A stretch of DNA of 64,000 bases from Pinus tabuliformis (Eukaryota > Streptophyta > Pinopsida > Pinales > Pinaceae). The notes under the pieces are model-generated. The model was not told where the DNA came from and searched no databases. It was given only the letters and a program-made list of their open reading frames with translations. Every line of letters begins with the position of its first letter. Position 1 is the stretch's first letter. The stretch spans positions 139,912,605-139,976,604 of the forward strand of contig CM062808.1 of assembly GCA_031772625.1 (NCBI GenBank), in the 5' to 3' direction. The position numbers and the translations under genes are program-made. Shown one piece after another: positions 24,001-33,201 of this stretch.

Positions 24001-24687
24001 AAGACTCTGGCTGAGATAAAGAAAATTTTGTGGACCCGGATTGACCACTCTATCACCAAACAGTGGAAATCAATCAAAACAGTGCATGAGCAGATTGAGT
24101 TAATAGGCCAAGCTCAAATTGAAAGCCAAAAGGCCAGAGCAGCACTAGGAAATATGCCTGAGCAGGCTAGCAGGATGATACATTTCCTCAACACTCACAC
24201 CAAGGAGGAGTTGGCAGCCTTAGACATCAGCAGCAGAACAGATACTATTCTAACAACCAAAAAGGTGCTGACCCTCAGAAATTTTGTGCAGAATTTGGAG
24301 AGAAAATGTCAGGAAATGCAGGCTGAGGTTGATGACTACAAGCTTAGAATGGGTGCATTACAAGGCAAAGGATTGCCCAGCCTATTGACCGGTGCTGGAA
24401 GACTGCTCACCCGTGAGCAATATGCCACTAGGATGACCAATTTCATTGCAAATCAGATCACAACATCCACCAGCACTTCAGAAGAAGCAGGACCTCCATC
24501 AGGGCAGAGCCTCTATGACAAGCTAGAAAATTTATTTTACATTGAGCATGAAATTAATCACCTGTTTGAGGTCCCACCAAATTTTTACAGGTACACAGAG
24601 GCAGATGAAACTCTAATAAAAATACGAAGACACCAACTGCCTAAAGAAGATTGGTGGCAAGCAATGCTGCAAATTTTGCCCCAATGA
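21085..24687 (+). pseudogene. LTR-borne long ORF, copy 2 (1200 codons, 7 stops)
   Basis: Same protein as copy 1, again in one uninterrupted frame from ATG 21085 to TGA 24685. It has a 15-bp in-frame deletion relative to copy 1 (near 23413) and stops at 21355, 22033, 22549, 22618, 22696, 22978 and 23212. The first six are TAG where copy 1 has CAG. The TAA at 23212 is shared with copy 1 (8080) and is followed 27 bases later by an in-frame ATG (23242) opening a clean 481-residue segment. That segment is mostly coiled coil with a Thr/Pro/Ala-rich linker and the EDWWQAMLQ tail. Confidence 0.8.
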
Positions 24688-25857
24688 TCTCAGTTCGGTC
24701 TCTTCTAATCAGCCTCAGGTCAACGAAATTTAATGCAGCATGAAGACAACAGGCAGAGCGGGTGAGAGTAATGACTCAGCAAAATACTGGGACAGCAAGC
24801 CAAAGAAGGGAAACACGCAGATTTTGGACAACGCAGCTCCAGCCAACTTAGTTGGTCACAAAAGTCAAAACTTTTTGACAAGATGGACAGCTAATGCACT
24901 AAATATTTACTGCAGCATTTACTCTTTCAGTTGTAATTCCTCAGGGGTTGGCATAGAATTTATGAGCTATTAACTCATCAGCTAGATATTTTGTATCTAA
25001 TTTTTGTATATATACCTCCCCACACAACGTATTTGGGGTTGGTGATTTTCTCTCTGAGACACTGTTTTGTATATTTTCAGACTATCTAATACAAATGGCC
25101 GGGAAAGTTCATGATCTCTACACTGTTTGATGTCAAAGTGATGATCTGCGTTCTGCTATAGAATTCCTGTGTGTTTTGATGGAGCAATAAGTTATCCTAA
25201 ACTATGTTTTGTCTTTCTATGTTTGCTTAACTCAAATATATGTTTCACTAGCTTAGCAATAGAGAAAAAGAATAGTACAGGAATTGTTTGAATACACCCT
25301 ATGCTCAATCTCTGTTGTTTAATGTGTTTTCTACAGAATTAATCATAAACATGAATTCTTAGCTGCTCATGTTTGTATTCGTTCTATCATTATGAATGTT
25401 GTTAAGGAATTCTTAAATGCTCCTAGATAATATTCCCACCATTCCCTCTATCAGTTTAGTGAAAGATCCTTACCTACCTTTCCCTCCCTGATTTCATCCC
25501 ATCATATTACAGATTTGAAAAATTTATTCCATAGACGCTTGTCTGGCTCTGTAGCATAACCTTTTCCTCAAGAAGACATTCCCAGAAGTTCACCATCATC
25601 GACTCCATGCCCAATGGCCTAGATTATTCTGCAAAAACATACCTGTTATGACTGAAATCATCATCCCAACAAATTCAAAACAAAATCCTGTGCACCATAA
25701 CTAGCCTAAAATTACACCAAAACAAAGCTAAATCAGAAAGAGAGAGCCCTCTCTAGTTGCAGGTAGGCTAGGACCTGTGGCTGAAAGATTGGTTAGTGGT
25801 TACCTCGGCCGTATTCCCTTTGGAGTCAAAGGGAACAACCTGAGTGTTAACACTAAG

Positions 25858-26760
25858 ATGGGAGAATTGAAGATAAATTTGAATAATTTGCTACAAGAAA
25901 TGGTTCCTAATGGTGAAAGGGTAGTAAGGGAAACTCATGATGAGCACAAAGTAAATGTTAATCATGATTTCATAGACTCTATTGTTGGATTGAAGACCCA
26001 CCATGTTCCAAAAATCGATATGAGGAAGTTTGATGGCAAGGATCCCGAAACATGGATACTATAGATGGAGCAATTTTTTGATCTCCATAATATGAAAAAC
26101 ACACAAAAGGTACGTATTGCAACTTTATATTTGGAACCAAATCAGTTTGTATGGTATCGATGGCTTTTCTCTCATAAACAAATTTTCACTTGGTCAATTT
26201 TTATGGAATAAATGATAGTACATTATGAGGATACAAAAAGAAACACCTTTTTTAGCCAATTGATAAATCTCAAACAAAAGGGTTCAATGATGGAGCACAT
26301 TGAGGACTTCCAAAAATTGAACATAAGGGTAAAAGATATTCTAGAGGAGCACATGATTGATGTGTTCATAGGGAATTTAAAGGATAATATCCAACATGTG
26401 GTTTGCCTTTGGGAACTTGATTCATTGGAGAAGGCATTCAGGTTAGCAAGAAAAATGGAAAGAAGAATGATGGAAACTAGGAAGCCTACCACTCACAACT
26501 ATAAACATGGAAGTGTTGTTGCCCCTAGCCTTCCTAAACCTACAAGGTTGACACCACAACAATTGGAAGAAGAAAGAGTAAAAGGGCTTTGTTACAATTG
26601 TGAAAGAAAATACACTAGAGGTCATAAGTGTGCCGAGAAGAAATTATTCTACATAGATTGTGCAAAGGAGGAAGAAAAGGAACAAGAAATGTCAAAAGAA
26701 GAGGATATACTCTAAGAACAAACCCTAGATAAAGAAGAAATGAATTCACTATATCTTGTA
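25858..26760 (+). pseudogene. Element A gag, main part with zinc knuckle
   Basis: Continuation of 3239-3473 beyond the Tat insertion. The gag core begins near KIDMRKFDGKDPETW and includes YLEPNQFVWYRW and IEDFQKLNIRVKDI. A CCHC-type knuckle follows (GLCYNCERKYTRGHKCAEKK, about 26587-26643), the pattern common in plant chromoviruses. Stops at 26062, 26209 and 26713 and a frameshift before the protease break it. It would form the capsid and bind RNA. Confidence 0.85.
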
Positions 26761-29700
26761 ATGCATTGGCTGGAATTACCACTCCTCAAACTATCAAGAT
26801 AGAAGGACATATCAACAAGAAAAAGGTAATAGTGTTGATTGATTCAGGAAGTACCCATAATTTTATTCATTGTAAGATAGCCAAGGAATTGAATTGCTTC
26901 CTACATCCAGCACCAAAGTGTCAAGTGATGGTTGCAAGTGGAGGAACCATAAATTTCTTTGGAAAGTGCCACAATATCAAGCTACCCATAGGAGAATATG
27001 TATTGAATAGACCAAAGCTTTCCATTCCAATGGGTGGTGTTGATGTTGTACTAGGAGTCCAATAGCTACAATACTTGGGTACAGTAGCTTTTAATTTTCA
27101 AAAAAAATTCATGAAATTTTGTGCGAAAGGAAAGGAAGTTGATTAGGGGTATTGCAGGGAAGTGGGGAAAGATAATAAGCTCTAACAGTATGACAAAGCT
27201 TCTAAAGAAAGAACAACAAGGCGTGATTGCACAATTATGCTCACTAGAGTTTCCCACATTGAAATCATCTATTTCTCCAGGTCTCCAAAAAGTCTTGGAC
27301 AATCATTCCAAGGTATTTGAGACTCTCAAAGGCCTCCCACCTATTCGTGATCATGATCATGCTATTCATTTGATTTCAGGAATTGTTCCTCCAAACATCA
27401 AGCCGTACAGATATCCTTATGCCCAAAAAAGAACGTATGGTTGCAGAAATGCTAGAGGTTGGTATAATTCAACCTAGTCAAAGTTCTTTCCCTGCTCCAG
27501 TAGTATTGGTGCACAATAAGGATGGATCATGGCACATGTGTCCGGATTATAGGGAGTTCAACAAGCTCACTATTCAAGATAAATTTCCCATTCCTGTCAT
27601 TGATGAATTATTGGATGAGTTGCATGGATCAATTTACTTCACCAAGTTGGATCTTCGTTCAAGATATCATCAAATCATAATGAAGATTGAAGACATTCTG
27701 AAAACAACATTTAGAACTCATGAGGGTGATTATGAATTTTTGGTCATGCCTTTTGGCCTTACCAATGCACCTTCTACATTTAAAGGTTTGATTAATTCCA
27801 TTTTCAAACCCTTAGAAAATTTGTGTTAGTATTTTTCGATGATATGCTAATCTACAACAAGTCTTGGAAAGATCATGTTCAACATGTTGACAGGGTGCTC
27901 AAACTATTGGAGGAGAAACAATTATATGCAAAACTCTCCAAATGTTTCTTTGGAGTACAAGAGGTGCAATATCTGGGTCATATTGTATCTCATGAAGGTG
28001 TTAAGGTATACCCTAGCAAAATTAAAGCCATTAAGGAATGGAAAATCCCCACATCCATAAAGCATTTGCGAGGATTTCTCGGGTTGATAGGGTATTATCA
28101 CAAGTTTGTTAAGAATTATGGGAGAATAGCAGCACCTCTAACAACATTATTGAAGAAAGATGCATTTTCATAGACTGCAGAATCAACAAAGGCCTTTGAA
28201 CATCTTAAAGAGGCAATGTGCCAAGCACTGGTCTTAGCTATGCTAAACTTCACAAAAACCTTTACTATGGAATGTGATTCTTCAGGAAATGGAATTGGTG
28301 CTATTTTAATGCAAGATGAAAGACCCATTTCTTTCGAAAGTTGTCCAATCAAAGGAAAGTATTTACACAAAGCTATTTATGAGAAGGAAATGTTGACAAT
28401 ACTACATGCACTTAAGAAATGGCGACCCTACCTAATGGGAAGACACTTCAAGGTAAAAACGGATCATGATAGTCTTAAATAATTTTTAGAACAAAGATTA
28501 TCCTCTGAAGAGAAACAAAAATGGGTCACAAAGATGTTGGTTTATGACTTTGAAATCATCTAAAAAAAGGGGAAGAAAAATGTTGTGGCAGATGCACTCT
28601 CAAGAAAGGATGAGGATGTGGAAGCATTGTTGTGTGCCATTTCTATTATCCAACCAGATTGGATAAACGAAGCAAGGGATGAATGGAAGAATGACGAAGA
28701 AGTGTGGGCACTCATTCAAAAGATACAATAAGATCCTAGTGCGTCCGATGCATTTAGCTGGAAAAATGATTCGTTATGGTACAAAGATCGCTTATAACTA
28801 TGTAAGTATTCCCAACTCAAACAAAAGATTCTTATGGAATTGCACACTTCTCCCTTAGGAGGGCACTCAGGATTTTTAAAAACTTACCATAGGTTTAAGA
28901 AGGAATTTTTTTGGGATGGCCTTAAATCGGATATTCAAAAGTTTGTGGCAGAATGTTTGGTTTGCCAACAAAATAAAGTTGAAACAATTAAGACCCCAGG
29001 TCTATTACAACCTTTATTCATTCCAAGCCAACATTGGGAGGAGGTTTCAATGGATTTTATCACAGGTTTACCCAAGTTCGACGGAAAGAGTGTCATCATG
29101 GTGTTAGTTGACAGACTTACCAAGTATGCACACTTTTGTGCATTATCGCATCCATTTAAAGCCAGTACAGTTGCTACTGCATTTATGGAAACAATTCAAA
29201 AGCTACATGGAAACCCAAAGATTATTGTAAGTGACACAGATCCCATTTTCATTGAAATTTTTGGACATAATTATTTTCTTGTCTCAGTACTTAGTTATCT
29301 CATAACTCATCTTATCATCCTCAATCTGATGGGAAAACTGAGATACTAAACAAATGTTTGGAAGGATATCTTCATTGCTTTGTATCTGATAAACGAACAT
29401 AATGGGTCAAATGGTTACCTCTGGCTAAATGGTGGTATAACACTTCCTTCCATACTGCAGCAAAAATGACCCCATCTATGGCACTTTATGGATATCATTC
29501 ACCATCCATCACATCATATTTAAGAGAAAATTCTAAGGTTCAATCAGTGGAACATCACATCGAGCATCAACAACAAGTTCTCCAAATCTTAAAGGATAAC
29601 CTCAAATTGGCGCAAAATAGAATGAAACAACAAGCAGATCAACATCACAGTGAAAGAAGTTTTGATGTAGGTGACTGGGTATTCCTACGGATACAACCAT

Positions 29701-30135
29701 ATAAACAAATGTACATCAAGCAAGCTAAGAAGGATAATAAACTATCACCAAAGTATTATGGTGACTCCGTACAAGGTGTTGCAAAAGATTGGTACTATGG
29801 CATACAAATTGGAGCTTCCTACAGCTTCCCGAGTGCACCCAGCTTTCCATGTTTCATGCTTAAAGAAGGTTATACATGACAAGCTCCCAGTTCAAACAAT
29901 ATTGCCAAAACTTGGTGAGGAAGGAAAAATCATATTGGAACCAGAAGTAGTCACAGAAACAAGAACTCGACAACTATGAAATTGATCAATTTCTTAGTAT
30001 CTCATTAAGTGGAAGAAATTATCTGCTGAAGGTTCCACGTGGGAGGATGAGAATTTTATACAGAAGCATCCAAAACTACTCAACCATCGAGGACAACACT
30101 TTTTGGAAGGAGAAGGGCATGTTAGGCCCCTATAA
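26761..30135 (+). pseudogene. Element A pol (PR-RT-RNaseH-INT-chromodomain)
   Basis: Protease: VLIDSGSTHNFI (about 26835). [32 protein letters not shown] and FFDDMLIYN (about 27834), with frameshifts near 27420 and 27825. RNase H keeps its acids: MECDSSGNGIGA, YEKEMLTIL, KTDHDSL, VVADALSR. Integrase: zinc region (GGHSGF ... CLVCQQNK), SMDFITGLPK, IVSDTDPIF, then a frameshift and DGKTEILN. A chromodomain (YLIKWKKLS...STWEDENFI, about 29998-30055) closes the ORF. The C-terminal codons run through the polypurine tract and 16 bases into the 3' LTR, ending at TAA 30133. Scattered stops make it inactive. Confidence 0.9.
30105..30119 (+). promoter_or_regulatory. Polypurine tract of element A
   Basis: GGAAGGAGAAGGGCA lies directly before the TGTTAGG start of the 3' LTR and would prime plus-strand synthesis. 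It is also read as codons near the end of pol. Confidence 0.8.
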
Positions 30136-30451
30136 TACTAGTGATTCCCCCGTTACTACTGTCATTGTAGCCCTTATTGTTATTATTGTGCCCCTATTGC
30201 CCCCATATTGTTATTAGTGTGCCCCATAGAAACCCACTATTGTTATTGTTGTGCGCTTATGTTATTACTGTTATGTCGGCTTGATTATATTCTGACCCCT
30301 TAGACTCCTATATATAGAAGGGAGGTTTAGTCATTTGTATCATCCAAGAATTGTTCATTTGCGTAATTTAATTGAGGTTTTCCCCTCGAAGAGGCTGAAT
30401 TCTAAGGCGTTGGTCTATCTTTCTATCTTTTTGTGAGTTGGTTTCATAACA
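30120..30451 (+). repeat. 3' LTR of element A (332 bp)
   Basis: Starts TGTTAGGCCCC, ends TTTCATAACA, and carries the TATA box TATATATAG (30309-30317) matching the 5' LTR. It is followed at once by element D gag sequence. Confidence 0.9.
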
Positions 30452-31264
30452 AAAGGCATGGTTGCTTGGGATGAAGAATTTAGTTGAGTTGCATGAGTAA
30501 CAGAGAATATGAAGGCCAAAATAATTATCTTTAGCCTCAAAGGGAAATCAGACATCTGGTGGGAATATGTGAAGTGGGTGAGAGACATCACGATAGAAGA
30601 GTTGAGTTGGTATGAATTCAAGATACTTGTTGGGAATAAGTACTTTTCAGAAAGGTACTATGACAACAAAGCCAAGGAATTCTATGTGTTAAAGATGGGA
30701 TCGATGTCAAATGAGGAGTATACAACCAAGTTCTTGTATTTATTGAGGTATGTACCATATATTAAGGATGAAAAAGCCAAAGTTCAGAGATTTGTCAGGG
30801 GATTTAAATTATCATTTAGATATCAGCTTGAGTATGATGAGCCTTGGTCACTTAAGAAAGTTATTGGGAAACTGAAGCACTATTATGAGTAGTCAAAGTG
30901 TAAGACAGAATCGCAAAAAGGTTGGAAAGGGAAAGACAAACCAAAGGTAAAAGATAGTGGATAAGAACAAGGCTTCACATTGTACATGAGAAAGAGAATG
31001 TTGCACCTTACAAGAAGTTCAATGTAGTTAGACAAGGACATCAATCACAACTTGGAGGGCAGAAGAATAGAGGTGATATTACATGATAGTTGCAACGGTT
31101 GACATGTGGTGAGGAACATCTTAATAGGGATTGCACACAAAATCAAGGTGGTAGGACTCAGATTTACAGTGCACATGAAGCACAAACAAATGGGGATGTT
31201 GGGCAGAGCATTCCTCATATCTATGCAATGTTGTATAATAGGAATGTAGATCACCATGCATCTA
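30452..31264 (+). pseudogene. Element D gag fragment (older chromovirus)
   Basis: The gag core is readable from about 30505: KAKIIIFSLKGKSDIWWEYV, FKILVGNKYF, EEYTTKFLYLLRYVPYI, VQRFVRGFKLSFRYQ. After a frameshift comes a knuckle-like CGEEHLNRDC (about 31105) with the first Cys pair reduced. The N-terminus and 5' LTR are missing: the fragment starts at the right edge of element A. It ends at copia element B (target ATCTA, 31260-31264) and the frame resumes at 52168. Confidence 0.8.
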
Positions 31265-31624
31265 TGTTAAGTTATGGTATGTTCTATGCTTAGAGAAATT
31301 TACTTTTCTTTCTTATTATTATTCATAGATTAGAAATCAGATGTGCATAGGTAAAGTGCAGATAGAACATTAAATGATCAACGGAAAACAAGCAAAGACA
31401 AGAGACACAAAATGTGGCGGCTAGCCTGGGAAAAACCCCACAATGTGTGGGGAAACCCTTTGATCAAATATTCTTTTATCTTCAATAATTTAGTAGAGAG
31501 AAATAGTACAATAAATCTAATTTATATCAGCAGTAGCAAACCCTAGATCAACAACGTCAGCATTAGCAACTTCATCATCAAAACTAGGGCAGTCGATATC
31601 TTGCAAACCAATCGTCGGATCGGC
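31265..31624 (-). repeat. Element B 3' LTR, part 1
   Basis: Matches 51306-51665 of the other LTR. Begins (plus strand) TGTTAAGTTATGG and stops at TCGGC, the target of element C. The remainder is at 46282-46784. Confidence 0.92.
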
Positions 31625-33180
31625 TGTCGAGCTATAAAAAGGGTCTCTTTCACCTCTAATTACAGCAAACTACTTCAAAAGATTAAACCACACATTTAGA
31701 AAAATAAGCAATTTATCAGTCAAGGGTTTAGTAGCAGTAACTCATCCCTTTGTAAACTGATGGAACTAAAGTAAATCAGAGAACAGATCGTGGATCTGGG
31801 AGCCGGATAGTAAATGTCAGTGCTCACTACAGCCTTGGATCGTTCTTCACACCAAAATAACAAATGACAGGAAATGGAACGACAGATAAGAAATGGGACA
31901 ACAAATAAGGAATAGAACAACAAACCTGAAATGGAACAGCAAACAAGAAACTATAACAGCAATTAAGTCTAACAAGCAGGAACACCTTAATCTACAAGAT
32001 CAAATGCACTAACCGTGACCTATAGGAATCAAATGGCAATCCTTCACTCTTAAGGACAAATTGGACAATACACCAAAATGGAACAACACAGATTAATGAT
32101 GAATTATAGAACAGCGCTTGAAAACCATATATGCACACGACACACCTTAATAGTAACCTGATCTTGGTAAACTAGTTATCAATCTCAGTTATAAAAGATT
32201 ATGACTGTGTTTCATAATGGAACAACAATGTCTATAGATCCAACAATCGCTAAGATGAATTCTATAATATCAGTGAATAAGTGTACAGCACAGAGGCTCT
32301 GTAATTGAACAACAACAATATTCTGTAAAGACCGGCGATACTATATTAGTGCTTAAAAGAACAGTAATACGTTGCAAAGTTAATACAATGGTTCTGTCTT
32401 CAGAAACTTTAACAAATCAAACATAACAGAGCATGTGATGTAAACTAACAAAACATATGAGATTACCAAATAATGTTGATAAGCAAACCACGCATAAACC
32501 AAACGTAATAGTATAGGAGCAAGTGTCCTCCAGGGTCGGGCTCTTAGCCTCCAGGGGTACATTACTTGAAGTTATTCCAAACTCAGAGATGAAATAGCAA
32601 CCGAGTTTGTATTAATGCATAAGACGGAATTACAGTAGATCAGCTCTCAACGAGACTCGATGATCAAAGTTTCAATCTTAAGAGAAATTACATAAAACAT
32701 AAGGACTCGACAGACCCCTCGAGCTAACAGTGCTGCCCCTTTTATAATGGTGAAGGTGGAGGTGTCTAGGTGCAAAAATAGTTAAAGCAGCGATCCCTCA
32801 GGATCAAAGGATCCTGAGGGATTCGCCGAACCGTTAGTCCCCAGTTATCTCTTTTCTTTCTTACACCGAACCGATATCTCCACTTCCTTTCCAAGGCTAA
32901 TTCACTTTGATTTGTTTTGCCTTGTTTGCATATGGTTCCCCGTCAAAGGGTCAGCAGTTAACCCATCCTTGTCCTTTCCTTTGGAACGACAGTTTTTCAT
33001 TTTTCCTTCGTCCTGCATAAGAAAATGACAATTGTCAGTGTTTTCGTTTTGCACATTAATCTCGCAAGTTTTATTACAATTCCTTATCATTTTCCTAGTT
33101 CATGATGCAAAAGGTTTGTAAGTTCTAATGAGAAGATGCTAAAATAATTACCAAAAACATACTTTCTTTAGTACTCCACA
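31625..33180 (-). repeat. Element C 3' LTR (1556 bp)
   Basis: Sense-strand ends TGTGGAGTAC and CTCGACA. Partner of 44575-46276 but lacks about 137 bp present there (44609-44746); the gap sits between short TTAC repeats. On the minus strand TTATAAAAGGGG (about 32736-32747) is the likely TATA box, shared with the other LTR (about 45832-45843). A GGAACAACAAA-type short repeat lies near 31870-31970. Confidence 0.93.
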
Positions 33181-33197
33181 CACCCCCCTGCTTACCC
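33181..33197 (-). promoter_or_regulatory. Polypurine tract of element C
   Basis: On the minus strand GGGTAAGCAGGGGGGTG directly precedes the TGTGGAG start of the 3' LTR; the G-run is a typical polypurine tract. Confidence 0.75.
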
Positions 33198-33201
33198 TTT
33201 T

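Larger units (their letters stand above)
3479..25852 (+). mobile_element. Giant Tat-like Ty3/gypsy element with ORF-bearing LTRs
   Basis: LTRs lie at 3479-10735 and 17560-25852; both start TGTTAG and end GTTAACA. A perfect 5-bp target duplication CTAAG flanks the element (3474-3478 and 25853-25857). The primer site at 10740 fits tRNA-Arg. The internal region is only 6.8 kb (gag-protease-aRNaseH-RT-RNaseH-integrase), shorter than one LTR. Without the nested solo LTR the element is about 21.3 kb. An archaeal-type RNase H plus a tRNA-Arg primer are Tat/Ogre traits known from the literature. The LTRs differ by a few percent, and every frame carries stops, so this copy is inactive but far younger than host element A. 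Confidence 0.93.
17560..25852 (+). repeat. 3' LTR of Tat-like element, split by a solo LTR
   Basis: Direct repeat of 3479-10735, starting TGTTAGTCTCC and ending GTGTTAACA. Removing the 1043-bp insertion and its duplication leaves about 7245 bp. It carries its own GC-rich block (19890-20347), long ORF (21085-24687) and TATA box (25007-25014). Confidence 0.95.
2240..30451 (+). mobile_element. Element A: Ty3/gypsy chromovirus, split by Tat-like element
   Basis: The parts are a 5' LTR (2240-2539), an initiator-Met primer site (2542), gag (3239-3473 continuing at 25858), pol with protease, reverse transcriptase, RNase H, integrase and a chromodomain, a polypurine tract (30105-30119) and a 3' LTR (30120-30451). 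The short LTR (about 330 bp) and chromodomain suggest a Reina/Galadriel-type chromovirus, which is inference. The LTRs differ by roughly 10 percent by eye, and pol has frameshifts, so the copy is old and dead. The right flank is AAAGG (30452-30456); the left flank TAAGG (2235-2239) matches at 4 of 5 bases. The first 45 bp of the 3' LTR have no match in the 5' LTR, so the left boundary is uncertain. Confidence 0.85.

Noticed and set aside
2240..30451. Endogenous plant pararetrovirus (caulimovirid)
   Set aside because: Each RT region is followed by integrase, or by a break where integrase is expected; LTRs and target duplications are present, and no movement or coat protein is seen.
31265..31624. 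A separate truncated or solo LTR
   Set aside because: It joins exactly to 46282-46784 once element C and one TCGGC are removed, giving a full copia LTR of 863 bp.
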